From positions 1,383,001 through 1,447,000 of the forward strand of contig NZ_CP134772.1 in NCBI RefSeq assembly GCF_031882575.1: a stretch of 64,000 nucleotides of DNA, written 5' to 3'. The notes under the pieces were generated by a model, which saw only the letters and a list, made by a program, of their open reading frames with translations, did no database searches and was not told the DNA's origin. The position numbers were made by a program, and so were the translations under genes. This document shows positions 15,932 through 24,749 of this stretch, piece by piece. The DNA is from Pseudomonas sp. VD-NE ins. GTDB taxonomy: Bacteria > Pseudomonadota > Gammaproteobacteria > Pseudomonadales > Pseudomonadaceae. The stretch's first letter is position 1. Each line of letters starts with the position of its first letter.

Positions 15932-16990
15932 ATGGACGACAACAAGAAGAAAGCCTTGGCTGCGGCCCTGGGTCAGATCGAACGTCAATTCGGCAAGGGT
16001 GCCGTGATGCGTATGGGCGATCAAGACCGTCAGGCGATCCCGGCTATCTCCACTGGCTCTCTGGGTCTGGACATCGCACTCGGCATTGGCGGCCTGCCAA
16101 AAGGCCGTATCGTTGAAATCTACGGTCCTGAATCTTCCGGTAAAACCACACTGACACTGTCCGTGATCGCCCAGGCTCAAAAAGCCGGCGCGACCTGCGC
16201 ATTCGTCGACGCCGAACACGCCCTCGATCCTGAGTACGCCGGCAAGCTCGGCGTCAACGTCGACGACCTGCTGGTGTCCCAGCCGGACACCGGCGAACAG
16301 GCACTGGAAATCACCGACATGCTGGTTCGCTCCAACGCCGTTGACGTGATCATCGTCGACTCCGTGGCAGCACTGGTACCGAAGGCTGAAATCGAAGGCG
16401 AAATGGGTGACATGCACGTGGGCCTGCAAGCCCGTCTGATGTCCCAGGCGCTGCGTAAAATCACCGGTAACATCAAGAACGCCAACTGCCTGGTGATCTT
16501 CATCAACCAGATCCGCATGAAGATCGGCGTGATGTTCGGTAGCCCGGAAACCACCACCGGTGGTAACGCACTGAAGTTCTACGCTTCGGTTCGTCTCGAC
16601 ATCCGCCGTACCGGCGCGGTGAAGGAAGGCGACGAAGTGGTCGGCAGCGAAACCCGCGTCAAGGTCGTGAAGAACAAGGTGGCTTCGCCGTTCCGTCAGG
16701 CCGAGTTCCAGATTCTTTACGGCAAAGGCATCTACCTCAACGGTGAGATGATCGATCTGGGTGTGCTGCACGGTTTCGTCGAGAAATCCGGCGCCTGGTA
16801 TGCCTACGAAGGCACCAAGATCGGTCAGGGCAAGGCCAACTCGGCCAAGTTCCTCGCGGACAATCCGGAAATCGCTGCCAAGCTTGAGAAACAACTGCGT
16901 GACAAGCTGCTGGCACCAGCGGCAGACGTAAAGGCTTCGCTGGCCAAGGACAAAGTCGATGATATGGCTGAGGCCGATGTCGACGTTTGA
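15932..16990 (+). CDS. recA: Recombinase RecA
   Basis: A protein of 352 residues, full length. RecA forms filaments on single-stranded DNA, drives strand exchange and activates LexA self-cleavage. The Walker A motif GPESSGKT is at residues 65-72, and the L1/L2 DNA-binding loop regions and acidic C-terminus are intact. Start ATG 15932 follows GTGAGGAC. A LexA box sits upstream and recX follows after nine bases, forming the usual recA-recX unit. RecA-driven LexA and CI-like cleavage usually induces tailocin clusters like the one just upstream. Confidence 0.99.
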   Translation: MDDNKKKALAAALGQIERQFGKGAVMRMGDQDRQAIPAISTGSLGLDIALGIGGLPKGRIVEIYGPESSGKTTLTLSVIAQAQKAGATCAFVDAEHALDPEYAGKLGVNVDDLLVSQPDTGEQALEITDMLVRSNAVDVIIVDSVAALVPKAEIEGEMGDMHVGLQARLMSQALRKITGNIKNANCLVIFINQIRMKIGVMFGSPETTTGGNALKFYASVRLDIRRTGAVKEGDEVVGSETRVKVVKNKVASPFRQAEFQILYGKGIYLNGEMIDLGVLHGFVEKSGAWYAYEGTKIGQGKANSAKFLADNPEIAAKLEKQLRDKLLAPAADVKASLAKDKVDDMAEADVDV

Positions 16991-16999
16991 AGTCGTTGA

Positions 17000-17467
17000 A
17001 TGACACTTGTACTCGATACCCTCGTCGCGGTGCGGCGAACCGCCATGGACCTGCTCGCACGCCGCGAGCACGGTCGAGTCGAGCTGACGCGTAAACTGCG
17101 TCAGCGCGGCGCCGAGGCGGAAATGATCGAAACAGCCCTCGACCGTTTGACGGAAGAGGGGCTGCTTTCTGAAGCCCGTTACCTTGAAAGCTTTGTTTCC
17201 TACCGTGCCCGTTCCGGCTACGGCCCTTTGCGGATTCGTGAAGAGCTGAGCCAGCGCGGCTTGCAACGCGCCGATATCGAACTCGCCCTGCGCGAAAGCG
17301 GTATCAGTTGGCAGGAGCAACTGCAGGAAACGTGGCAGCGCAAGTTCTCCGGGCATTTACCGATTGATGCGAAGGAACGGGCCAAGCAAGGCCGGTTCCT
17401 CGCGTATCGAGGGTTCTCGATGGAGATGATTAACCGCTTGTTCAGCGGTCGAGGGATGGACGATTAA
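17000..17467 (+). CDS. recX: Regulatory protein RecX
   Basis: A protein of 155 residues of the RecX family, which binds the RecA filament and caps or disassembles it. It has the family's repeated three-helix build, with [16 protein letters not shown] (here [18 protein letters not shown]) and [16 protein letters not shown] segments. It lies nine bases after recA in the same transcription unit and is followed by a strong terminator. Confidence 0.97.
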   Translation: MTLVLDTLVAVRRTAMDLLARREHGRVELTRKLRQRGAEAEMIETALDRLTEEGLLSEARYLESFVSYRARSGYGPLRIREELSQRGLQRADIELALRESGISWQEQLQETWQRKFSGHLPIDAKERAKQGRFLAYRGFSMEMINRLFSGRGMDD

Positions 17468-17480
17468 ACTGCTTCAAAAA

Positions 17481-17518
17481 AAACGGCCCGCTATGAAAAT
17501 AGCGGGCCGTTTTTTTTT
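17481..17518. terminator. Bidirectional terminator between recX and the LOG-family gene
   Basis: AAACGGCCCGCTAT, a GAAA loop, and ATAGCGGGCCGTTTTTTTTT form a perfect hairpin with A-tract and U-tract on either side, serving the two convergent genes. Confidence 0.95.
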
Positions 17519-17522
17519 GCCC

Positions 17523-18641
17523 TCAAATTACTTTTGAGGGTTCGCGCGAACGTTGCGCTGTTTGCGGTTTTGAATGAGCCCAGTTTTCCGGCAGGTTGAT
17601 GTAGTCGATCAACTCCCTCAGGCGCCCGTGAGTGCGGGCATTGAAGGCGAAGGCCAGCCGCGCCAGATGGCTGAACTGTGCTTCATCGTGTTCCTCACCG
17701 CTATAGTCGTGTTGATGAAACTGGTCACTCAGGCACAGATCGGCGAATGCTTCCTGCATGTGCTCCAGCGCCTGATCACTGAGTTTGTGATGCATGCGAA
17801 TCACGAATTGGCGCTTGAGCCAGCGGCTGGAGTGGAAGTTGCTATAGAACTGGTTGATCTGTTCTACGGCTTCTTCAACGCTGTAGACCAATCGCATCAG
17901 CTTCATGTCAGTCGGCAGGATGTAGCGGTTGGCCTCCAGTTGCTGGCGAATGAAGTCCATCGCGCCCTGCCAGAATGTACCGCCCGGCACATCCAGCAGC
18001 ACCACCGGCACCAATGGACTTTTGCCGGTCTGGATCAATGTCAGTACTTCCAGCGCTTCATCCAGCGTGCCGAACCCGCCGGGGCACAAAACCAGTGCAT
18101 CGGCTTCTTTGACGAAGAACAGTTTTCGGGTGAAGAAGAAGTGGAACGGCAGCAGATTGCCGGTGCCGTCGACGGTCGGGTTGGCATGCTGTTCGAAGGG
18201 CAGGGTGATGTTGAAACCGAGGCTGTGATCGCGGCCGGCACCTTCGTGGGCAGCGGCCATGATGCCGCCCCCGGCGCCGGTGATGACCATCATTTCCGAG
18301 CGGGTCAAGGCTGCACCGAGTTCGCGGGCCATGGCATACAGCGGATGTTCGACCGGCGTGCGCGCCGAGCCGAACACCGTGACTTTGCGTCGGCCCTTGA
18401 ATTGCTCCAGTACCCGAAAGGCCTGCTCCAGTTCGCGCAGGGCTTGCAAGGTGATCTTGGCGTTCCAGCGGTTGTGATCTTCCTGGGCCATGCGCAACAC
18501 GGTCAGGATCATATCGCGGTAGATAGGAATATTCGGGCTGTTGGGGGAAACACGGTTGAGTTGTTCTTCGACCTTGCTGATGAGGTCGGGGCCGCTTTCC
18601 TGAAAATGACGACTCAAGAGGTCATTCGGTTGGTAAGGCAT
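17523..18641 (-). CDS. LOG-family (TIGR00730-type) nucleotide phosphoribohydrolase-like protein
   Basis: A protein of 372 residues with a central Rossmann-like LOG domain: GSARTP, GAGGGIM (about residue 125) and PGGFGTLDEALE, the PGGxGTxxE active-site motif of the lysine-decarboxylase-like / LOG family. Family members cleave nucleoside monophosphates to base and ribose 5-phosphate. The N-terminal ~90 and C-terminal ~130 residues are extensions that make it longer than plant-type LOG proteins (~200). It converges on recX, its neighbour in P. aeruginosa as well. Confidence 0.9.
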   Translation of the reverse strand: MPYQPNDLLSRHFQESGPDLISKVEEQLNRVSPNSPNIPIYRDMILTVLRMAQEDHNRWNAKITLQALRELEQAFRVLEQFKGRRKVTVFGSARTPVEHPLYAMARELGAALTRSEMMVITGAGGGIMAAAHEGAGRDHSLGFNITLPFEQHANPTVDGTGNLLPFHFFFTRKLFFVKEADALVLCPGGFGTLDEALEVLTLIQTGKSPLVPVVLLDVPGGTFWQGAMDFIRQQLEANRYILPTDMKLMRLVYSVEEAVEQINQFYSNFHSSRWLKRQFVIRMHHKLSDQALEHMQEAFADLCLSDQFHQHDYSGEEHDEAQFSHLARLAFAFNARTHGRLRELIDYINLPENWAHSKPQTAQRSREPSKVI

Positions 18642-18979
18642 TCAACGTCTCCTTCTGCACAGAGCGGATGGCCCTGACGAGCGGCGTCAGTGCCGCGCTG
18701 CAAAAAACACATGATCGGCAGTTCCTTTCCTGCCGTTGAAAAAAGATCGGGAATACACTGAATCTAGACCCTTGTGCGCATTTGCGCTGACTTGATCATT
18801 GTGCTGCAAAGTTCTGGCTGGCAACCGGTTGTTGATTTTTCGCGCGTTGCTTCACCGCTCGTCCGAACGTGCGCGGAGCGGCAATCCCTCTGATTAACTA
18901 ACGTACAGGCGCCGTACGACAGCTTTGCGTCACGGTGTACGCGATTCAAGGATTTGCAGGTGGCAAGGAGGCGGCACAC
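18642..18979. other. 338-base intergenic region with no recognised gene
   Basis: It holds the 5' regions of the divergent LOG-family and 64-residue protein genes. An imperfect palindrome GTACAGGCGCCGTAC lies at about 18903-18917. No ORF with coding character, REP or RNA gene was seen. Confidence 0.5.
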
Positions 18980-19174
18980 ATGGCCAGAGTGATTCTGGAG
19001 ATCGATACGCAGCTGTATCGAATGTTGAAAGCTTCAGCCGAGACCAATCATCTCAGTCTCGAAGAGGAGTGCTGCCGGCGCTTGGCTGGCGGCGAGCGCC
19101 GCTCACACTATCTACAGGCCTTGCTGGCCGAATTGCGCGCCGAGGATGAACAGCGGCGCGCCAATTCTCGATGA
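18980..19174 (+). CDS. Small conserved hypothetical protein (64 aa)
   Basis: A protein of 64 residues starting MARVILEIDTQLYRMLKASA with a perfect AAGGAGG site at 18965-18971. A short beta strand followed by two helices (ETNHLSLEEECCRRLAGG) recalls small ribbon-helix-helix DNA-binding or antitoxin-like proteins, but this is inferred only from the pattern. The stop abuts the stop of the convergent gene. A gene of this size stands at the same place in P. aeruginosa. Confidence 0.75.
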   Translation: MARVILEIDTQLYRMLKASAETNHLSLEEECCRRLAGGERRSHYLQALLAELRAEDEQRRANSR

Positions 19175-19600
19175 TTACTTCTTCTTCGCCGGGCCGGCTT
19201 TCGGGCAATCCGATTCTTGGTAGCTGGCGGAGCCGATCGCTTTGTTGGTTTTCACTTCGGTGAAGTCGTAACGCATGATCGCGCCTTTGGCCATCAACTT
19301 GCGAAACGACGGGTTGTTGCACACCGAGGCGCCCAACTGGAAATACACGGCTTTGGGGTCAGCGCGCATTTTGTCGGCGTGGCTCTTTTGTACGCTCAGG
19401 TGATTGATCAACTGCGTGCCTTCAACGGTGTAGCCCTGATCAAGAATGTCTTCATTGATTGCCCGAGGCGTGCCGACGCTGCTCTGGGCGGCGACGTTGC
19501 GCAGCTCGCGGTTCAGATTCTGCTCACTCAGGGAAGCAGCCTGAGCGGTGAAGGACGACGCCAGCAGAATGGCAGCGGTGGGAACGATAAGGCGCAGCAT
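19175..19600 (-). CDS. Quorum-sensing-regulated virulence factor family protein
   Basis: A protein of 141 residues with a cleavable signal peptide (MLRLIVPTAAILLASSFTAQ, cut probably after AQA) and two Cys in the mature part likely to form a periplasmic disulphide. The mature sequence (LNRELRNVAAQSSVGTPRAI, YTVEGTQLINHLSV) resembles P. aeruginosa PA3611, whose neighbours match. The biochemical function is unknown. The frame continues upstream past 20500, but that extension is a shadow of tapT; ATG 19600 begins the signal peptide. Confidence 0.85.
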   Translation of the reverse strand: MLRLIVPTAAILLASSFTAQAASLSEQNLNRELRNVAAQSSVGTPRAINEDILDQGYTVEGTQLINHLSVQKSHADKMRADPKAVYFQLGASVCNNPSFRKLMAKGAIMRYDFTEVKTNKAIGSASYQESDCPKAGPAKKK

Positions 19601-19789
19601 GAAACTCTCCTGGTTCAGTGACTGGTGGTTCGACCAGCCACGTGACTGTGCGTTCAGTGGCGGCGAATTATAGGGGAGCCGGTCGGGAGGGTACAGGCTT
19701 GTGCCCGTCGCTCTGGTAAACTGCCGGCCTTTATTGCCCTGCCGAGTGTTGTTCGTGTCGAGTTTCCCTGTCTGCTGGCGCTGCCTGCG

Positions 19790-20536
19790 ATGAACCATGC
19801 CCCCAACGCTGTAGCCCGTCTGCGCGACCAGCGTGAAGACGAAGGCATCAAGCCGATTCAGGCACGTGGCTTTCGCTCCGAGCGCTGCCGCGATTGTCGG
19901 GTGATCATCAGCCATTGCCTGTGCGCCTGGCGCCCGAGTGTCGACACCCGTTCGGGCGTGTGCCTGATCATGACCGGCAAGGAAGTGTTCAAGCCGAGCA
20001 ACACGGGATGGCTGATTGCCGATGTGGTGCGCGATAACCACGCATTCATCTGGTCGCGCACCGAGCCTGATCCGCAGATGCTGGCGCTGCTCAACGATCC
20101 CCAGTGGCAGCCGTATCTGGTGTTTCCCGGTGAATACGTGGAGCCGTCGCGAGTGACCAACACCGTCGCGATCGATAGCAGCAAGCGCCCGCTGTTCATT
20201 CTGCTCGACGCCACCTGGACCGAAGCACGAAAGATTTTCCGCAAGAGCCCGTATTTCGATCGTTTGCCGATCTTGAGCCTGTTGCCCGACAAACTCTCGC
20301 GCTACCGCTTGCGCCGCTCGACCCGCAGCGAGCACCTGTGCACCGCCGAAGTCGCGGCGCTGTGCCTGGAACTCGCCGGTGACAGCGACGCCGCCTCGGC
20401 GCTGGACGCCTATTTCGACGTGTTCAGCCAGCATTATCTCGGCGCCAAACAGCAACTGGACATGAATGAGTCGACGCCGGCCCACGCCGAGTTGCTGCCC
20501 TATATACGAAAGCCGCAGCCGGAGTTGGCCCAATAG
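19790..20536 (+). CDS. tapT: tRNA-uridine aminocarboxypropyltransferase (DTW domain)
   Basis: A protein of 248 residues with four N-terminal Cys (CRDCRVIISHCLC) that form a zinc-binding knuckle and the eponymous motif in DATWTEARKIFRKSPY. DTW proteins such as E. coli TapT add acp groups to uridine 47 of tRNA, using S-adenosylmethionine. The C-terminal third (SRYRLRRSTRSEHLCTAE) carries the conserved basic tRNA-contact region. It is transcribed alone. Confidence 0.88.
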   Translation: MNHAPNAVARLRDQREDEGIKPIQARGFRSERCRDCRVIISHCLCAWRPSVDTRSGVCLIMTGKEVFKPSNTGWLIADVVRDNHAFIWSRTEPDPQMLALLNDPQWQPYLVFPGEYVEPSRVTNTVAIDSSKRPLFILLDATWTEARKIFRKSPYFDRLPILSLLPDKLSRYRLRRSTRSEHLCTAEVAALCLELAGDSDAASALDAYFDVFSQHYLGAKQQLDMNESTPAHAELLPYIRKPQPELAQ

Positions 20537-20759
20537 TGGCCCATACTGTACAAGCCAGCGGCCGTGCTGCTTGACCACCCCGTCTTCGCTGGGCATGCTT
20601 GGCGCCGTTTAGGGTGCGGCCAAGTTTTGAAACGCCGTGTTTGCTGTTGATTGGCGTTGAACGTGCCCCTGTGGATATCGCTTGAAAGCGGCATCTTGAG
20701 TTGCTTTGGCCAGACCGGAATGCTCCGGGTCTGCCATCAAAAACAGGATCATTTGAAAA

Positions 20760-21410
20760 ATGGCCACATACGACATCCTGATTGCCGATGATCACCCCCT
20801 GTTTCGTAGCGCCCTGCATCAAGCGGTGACGCTGGGCCTTGGCCCGGAAGTACGTCTGGTAGAAGTGGCGAGCATCGCCGAACTGGAAACCCGCCTGACC
20901 GAAAAAGCCGACTGGGATCTGGTCCTGCTGGATCTGAACATGCCCGGCGCTTTCGGGTTTTCCGGGTTGGTCATGCTGCGCGGCCAGTACCCGCAGATTC
21001 CAGTGGTGATGGTTTCGGCGCAGGAAGAAGCGTCGGTGATGGTTAAATCCCGTGAGTTTGGCGCCAGTGGCTTCATTCCCAAGTCCAGCGACCTCAGTGT
21101 GATTCAGGAAGCGGTGCGCAAAGTGCTCGATGGCGACGTGTTCTGGCCGCCACAGGCGTTCGAAGCCGTTGCCGTTTCCGACGAAGCCAAGGCCGCCAGC
21201 GATGGCCTTGCCAGCCTGACCCCGCAGCAGTTCCGCGTGCTGACCATGGTCTGCGAAGGCCTGCTGAACAAGCAGATTGCCTATGAGCTGAGCGTGTCGG
21301 AAGCGACCATCAAAGCCCACGTCACGGCGATCTTTCGCAAGCTGAATGTGCGCACTCGCACGCAAGCGGCTTTACTGCTGCAACAACTTGAGTCAATTCC
21401 GAGCCAATAA
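20760..21410 (+). CDS. erdR: LuxR-family response regulator ErdR
   Basis: A protein of 216 residues with an N-terminal receiver domain (acidic pair D10/D11, phospho-acceptor D58 in LLDLNMPG, Lys in GFIPKSS) and a C-terminal LuxR-type helix-turn-helix (LTPQQFRVLTMVCEGLLNKQ). It closely resembles ErdR, which controls ethanol oxidation and acetate (acsA) metabolism in Pseudomonas. No histidine kinase gene is adjacent. dgkA follows, as in P. aeruginosa. Confidence 0.88.
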   Translation: MATYDILIADDHPLFRSALHQAVTLGLGPEVRLVEVASIAELETRLTEKADWDLVLLDLNMPGAFGFSGLVMLRGQYPQIPVVMVSAQEEASVMVKSREFGASGFIPKSSDLSVIQEAVRKVLDGDVFWPPQAFEAVAVSDEAKAASDGLASLTPQQFRVLTMVCEGLLNKQIAYELSVSEATIKAHVTAIFRKLNVRTRTQAALLLQQLESIPSQ

Positions 21411-21484
21411 TGGCTGGCGTCTTCACGCTTTTTTGACTTTTGTTGATCTAGCTTTCCCACTCCTTTTTGGTTGGTTTCTACTTT

Positions 21485-21847
21485 ATGTCACCTTTCAAGG
21501 GCCAGACCGGCCTGAAACGTATTCTCAATGCCTCCGGTTACTCGCTGGATGGCCTGCGCGCAGCTTTCACTGGTGAAGCGGCGTTCCGCCAACTGGTACT
21601 GCTGAACGTGGTGCTGGTTCCGCTGACGTTCTTCCTTAATGTCAGCCGTGTCGAACAGGCCTTGCTGATTGCCGTGTGCCTGTTGGCGCTGATCGTCGAG
21701 TTGCTGAATTCGGCGGTGGAAGCGGCCATCGACCGCATCTCGCTGGAACTGCACCCGCTGTCGAAGAACGCCAAGGACATGGGCAGCGCCGCGCAATTCG
21801 TGGCACTGAGCATGATCGCGCTGGTGTGGGCAGTGATTCTGCTTTAA
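21485..21847 (+). CDS. dgkA: Diacylglycerol kinase DgkA
   Basis: A protein of 120 residues with three transmembrane helices and the catalytic signature VELLNSAVEAAIDRIS. DgkA phosphorylates diacylglycerol released by periplasmic glucan and LPS modification back to phosphatidate. The length matches the family. Its stop overlaps the stop of the convergent finR by three bases. Confidence 0.96.
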   Translation: MSPFKGQTGLKRILNASGYSLDGLRAAFTGEAAFRQLVLLNVVLVPLTFFLNVSRVEQALLIAVCLLALIVELLNSAVEAAIDRISLELHPLSKNAKDMGSAAQFVALSMIALVWAVILL

Positions 21848-22770
21848 GCGATTGTCGGCAAGACGATCTCGTCGCTGCGCTGCACCCCGGCGGTGAAAGC
21901 GCGGCACAGATCGAGAAATTCGCGCATGGCAGAAGTCTGATATTTCTGTTTGTGCCAGATGAAGTAGAACTGTCGCGCCAGATCCAGATCCGGCGTTTCC
22001 ACCGGCACCAGACTGCCGCGACGGAACGCATCACGCAGCGCCAGCCGCGAGATGCAGCCAATCCCTAGTCCTGATTCCACCGCGCGTTTGATCGCTTCGG
22101 TGTGTTCCAGCTCCAGACGGATATTCAGCGCACTGCGATGGTGACGCATGGCCTGATCGAAGGTCAGCCGCGTGCCGGAACCCTGTTCGCGGAGAATCCA
22201 CGCTTCGTGAGTCAGCTCTTCCATGGTCGCGCTGCCGCGTTGGGCCAGCGGATGCTGCGGCGCGCAGAACACCACCAGCTCATCTTCGACCCAGCTCTGC
22301 ACTTCGATGTCCGGGTGGCTGCAATCGCCTTCGATCAGACCCAGATCAATTTCGTAGTGGGCGACTTGTTGCACGATATTGGCAGTGTTCTGCACGTGCA
22401 GCTTCACTTGGCTTTCCGGGTGGCGCTGCATGAAACTGCCGATCAGCAGGGTCGCCAGGTAGTTGCCGATGGTCAGCGTCGCGCCCACCGACAGCGAGCC
22501 GAAACCGGATTTGCCGTTGAGCAGGTCTTCGATTTCCTTGGCCTGATCGAGCAGCGCCACCGCTTGTGGCAACAGTTGTTTGCCGAGGGCGTTGAGGCTT
22601 AGCCGCTTACCGGCGCGATCGAACAGCTGGCAGCTGGATTGGCGCTCGAGTTCGGTGATCGAGGTGCTGGCAGCCGACTGCGAGAGGTTGAGCAGACCCG
22701 CAGCACGGGATACGCTTTCCTGCTGGGCGACGGCGACGAAGACTTGCAGTTGACGGAGAGTAAATCGCAT
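21844..22770 (-). CDS. finR: LysR-type regulator FinR
   Basis: A protein of 308 residues with an N-terminal winged helix (MRFTLRQLQVFVAVAQQESV) and a LysR substrate domain. It is divergent from fpr, which FinR activates in Pseudomonas in response to superoxide and sulfite-related stress. The 133-base gap between the two starts is the expected operator region. ATG 22770 starts the canonical helix-turn-helix; the frame extends 25 codons upstream without support. Confidence 0.92.
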   Translation of the reverse strand: MRFTLRQLQVFVAVAQQESVSRAAGLLNLSQSAASTSITELERQSSCQLFDRAGKRLSLNALGKQLLPQAVALLDQAKEIEDLLNGKSGFGSLSVGATLTIGNYLATLLIGSFMQRHPESQVKLHVQNTANIVQQVAHYEIDLGLIEGDCSHPDIEVQSWVEDELVVFCAPQHPLAQRGSATMEELTHEAWILREQGSGTRLTFDQAMRHHRSALNIRLELEHTEAIKRAVESGLGIGCISRLALRDAFRRGSLVPVETPDLDLARQFYFIWHKQKYQTSAMREFLDLCRAFTAGVQRSDEIVLPTIA

Positions 22771-22903
22771 ATCGATATAACCGATAACCCTTATCTTAAT
22801 AATCCAGTTAACAGATATTGTCGTCGCTATTAGAATGCGATGCAATTGCGCACCGTCGCCTTCAAAAGCCAGCGCAGACCCAATATCCAGGAGTCAAACG
22901 TAC

Positions 22904-23683
22904 ATGAGCAACATGAACCACGAGCGTGTCCTCAGTGTTCATCACTGGAACGACACTCTGTTCAGCTTCAAGTGCACCCGCGATCCGGGCCTGCGCTTCG
23001 AGAACGGTCAGTTCGTGATGATCGGCCTGCAACAGCCCAATGGCCGCCCGCTTATGCGCGCTTACTCGATCGCCAGCCCGAACTGGGAAGAGCATCTGGA
23101 GTTCTTCAGCATCAAGGTGCAGGACGGCCCGCTGACCTCGCAGCTGCAGCACTTGAAGGAAGGCGACGAGATCATCATCTCGAAGAAGCCTACCGGCACC
23201 CTGGTTCTCGACGACCTGAACCCGGGCAAGCACTTGTACCTGCTGAGCACCGGCACTGGTCTGGCGCCGTTCATGAGCGTGATTCAGGACCCGGAAACCT
23301 ACGAGCGCTTTGAAAAAGTGATCCTGGTCCACGGTGTGCGTTACGTCAACGAAGTCGCCTACCGCGAATTCATCACCGAGCACCTGCCGCAGAACGAGTT
23401 CTTCGGCGAAGCGCTGCGTGACAAGCTGATCTACTACCCGACCGTGACCCGCGAGCCTTTCGAGAATCAGGGCCGTCTGACCGACCTGATGCGCAGCGGC
23501 AAGCTGTTCAGCGACATCGGTCTGCCACCGATCAACCCGCAGGACGACCGCGCGATGATCTGCGGCAGCCCGAGCATGCTCGACGAGACCAGCGAAGTGC
23601 TCGACAGCTTCGGCCTGAAGATCTCGGCGCGGATGCGCGAGCCGGGTGATTACCTGATCGAGCGTGCGTTCGTCGAGAAGTAA
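22904..23683 (+). CDS. fpr: Ferredoxin/flavodoxin-NADP+ reductase Fpr
   Basis: A protein of 259 residues, a bacterial subclass I ferredoxin-NADP+ reductase. The FAD site is RAYSIASP, the NADP site GTGLAPFMS, and the protein ends FVEK, typical of this subclass. It closely matches the P. aeruginosa enzyme, which supplies electrons for iron mobilisation from bacterioferritin and for oxidative-stress defence. CAGGAG precedes ATG 22904. It is divergent from finR. Confidence 0.97.
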   Translation: MSNMNHERVLSVHHWNDTLFSFKCTRDPGLRFENGQFVMIGLQQPNGRPLMRAYSIASPNWEEHLEFFSIKVQDGPLTSQLQHLKEGDEIIISKKPTGTLVLDDLNPGKHLYLLSTGTGLAPFMSVIQDPETYERFEKVILVHGVRYVNEVAYREFITEHLPQNEFFGEALRDKLIYYPTVTREPFENQGRLTDLMRSGKLFSDIGLPPINPQDDRAMICGSPSMLDETSEVLDSFGLKISARMREPGDYLIERAFVEK

Positions 23684-23693
23684 ACCCCACTGA

Positions 23694-23733
23694 AAAAGCC
23701 CCCATTGCCTTTGCAGGCAATGGGGGCTTTTTT
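23694..23733 (+). terminator. Terminator after fpr
   Basis: AAAAAGCCCCCATTGCCT, a TTGC loop, and AGGCAATGGGGGCTTTTTT form a perfect hairpin with a U-tract. Confidence 0.95.
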
Positions 23734-23770
23734 ATGCCCGAAACATTTCCTTCATGCCTGCCACAATCCA

Positions 23771-23854
23771 TGTAGGAGCTGCCGAAGGCTGCGATCTTTT
23801 GATCTTGCTTTTAAGATCAAAATCAAAAGATCGCAGCCTTCGGCAGCTCCTACA
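23771..23854. repeat. REP inverted pair (GTAGGAGCTGCCGAAGG type)
   Basis: TGTAGGAGCTGCCGAAGGCTGCGATC and its inverted copy flank a short AT-rich palindrome (GATCTTGCTTTTAAGATC). Confidence 0.9.
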
Positions 23855-23866
23855 TTGACCGAGGTC

Positions 23867-24565
23867 TCAGGCTGTGGCGGGGATGACTTCGAGCACGCGG
23901 ATCTGCTCAGGCGTCGGGTAATGCCAGCGCACATCCAGATCCCAGAATTGCGCGCCATATTCGCGTTCAGGCGCCGGGGTTTGATAGGCCGGACGCGGAT
24001 CCTGAGCCAGGCACTGTTCAATCAACTCAACCAACGGCTCGTCGAGGCGCTGAGCGTGTGTGTGCGCTTGTTTCAGTGCTGAGTCCGTCCACTGCACGTC
24101 AATCAGCTGCGGCGCCGCACTGGCGATGCTGTTGGCGGCCTCGGGAATGATGTCGGCGTAAGGCACGTAGGGTTTGATGTCGAGAACCGGCGTGCCGTCG
24201 AGCAAGTCGATCCCGGAAATGAACAGGCGATTGGCTTCGACCTTGTCCAGTTTCACTACCGACTGGCCAATGCCGTTGGGGCGGTGAGTCGCGCGGGTGG
24301 CGAACACGCCCATGGACTTGTTGCCGCCCAGGCGTGGTGGGCGGACTTTCAGGCGCGGTTTGTCTTCAAGTGCCTGGTGGAACAGAAATAGCAGCCAGAC
24401 ATGGCTGACCTGCTCCAGCCCTTGCACCGCGTCACCCTGATCAAACGGCGCCACCAGCTCCAGCACGCCACGTGCGGCGGGGGCCAGTTGCGGTTGACGG
24501 GGGATGGCGAATTTCTCCTTGAAGCAGGAGCGCACGAAGCCGATGGGGGAGACGCTGTAAGTCAT
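23867..24565 (-). CDS. trmO: tRNA (N6-threonylcarbamoyladenosine37-N6)-methyltransferase TrmO
   Basis: A protein of 232 residues of the TsaA/VirR-like TrmO family, which methylates t6A37 of threonine tRNA using S-adenosylmethionine. Typical segments are PIGFVRSCFKEKFAIPRQP at the N-terminus, RATHRPNGIGQSVV, and DGTPVLDIKPYVPYAD. Several in-frame starts exist; ATG 24565 begins MTYSVSPIGF just before the conserved core. No operon partner is seen. Confidence 0.93.
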   Translation of the reverse strand: MTYSVSPIGFVRSCFKEKFAIPRQPQLAPAARGVLELVAPFDQGDAVQGLEQVSHVWLLFLFHQALEDKPRLKVRPPRLGGNKSMGVFATRATHRPNGIGQSVVKLDKVEANRLFISGIDLLDGTPVLDIKPYVPYADIIPEAANSIASAAPQLIDVQWTDSALKQAHTHAQRLDEPLVELIEQCLAQDPRPAYQTPAPEREYGAQFWDLDVRWHYPTPEQIRVLEVIPATA

Positions 24566-24640
24566 GGTTTGCATTCGAAGCGGGGGCAGGGTGGGCATGA
24601 TAACCCGGCAGCCCTAAAGTCTGGTGGGGGTCGGGCGGAC

Positions 24641-24736
24641 GCCATCGCTGGCAAGCCAGCTCCCACAAGGTTCTCGGGCGTTCGCATCATTTGTGCACAC
24701 CACAAAACCTATGGGAGCTGGCTAGCCAGCGATAGC
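24641..24736. repeat. REP inverted pair (GGGAGCTGGC type)
   Basis: GCCATCGCTGGCAAGCCAGCTCCCACA is followed after about 45 bases by TGGGAGCTGGCTAGCCAGCGATAGC. Confidence 0.88.
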
Positions 24737-24749
24737 CGCACCGCCGATC

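Noticed and set aside
15929..17356. A 475-codon minus-strand ORF opposite recA-recX
   Set aside because: Antisense to two certain genes; no family resemblance.
19601..20596. Upstream extension of the 19175-19600 gene to 20596
   Set aside because: The added part is antisense to tapT; a clear signal peptide begins at 19600.
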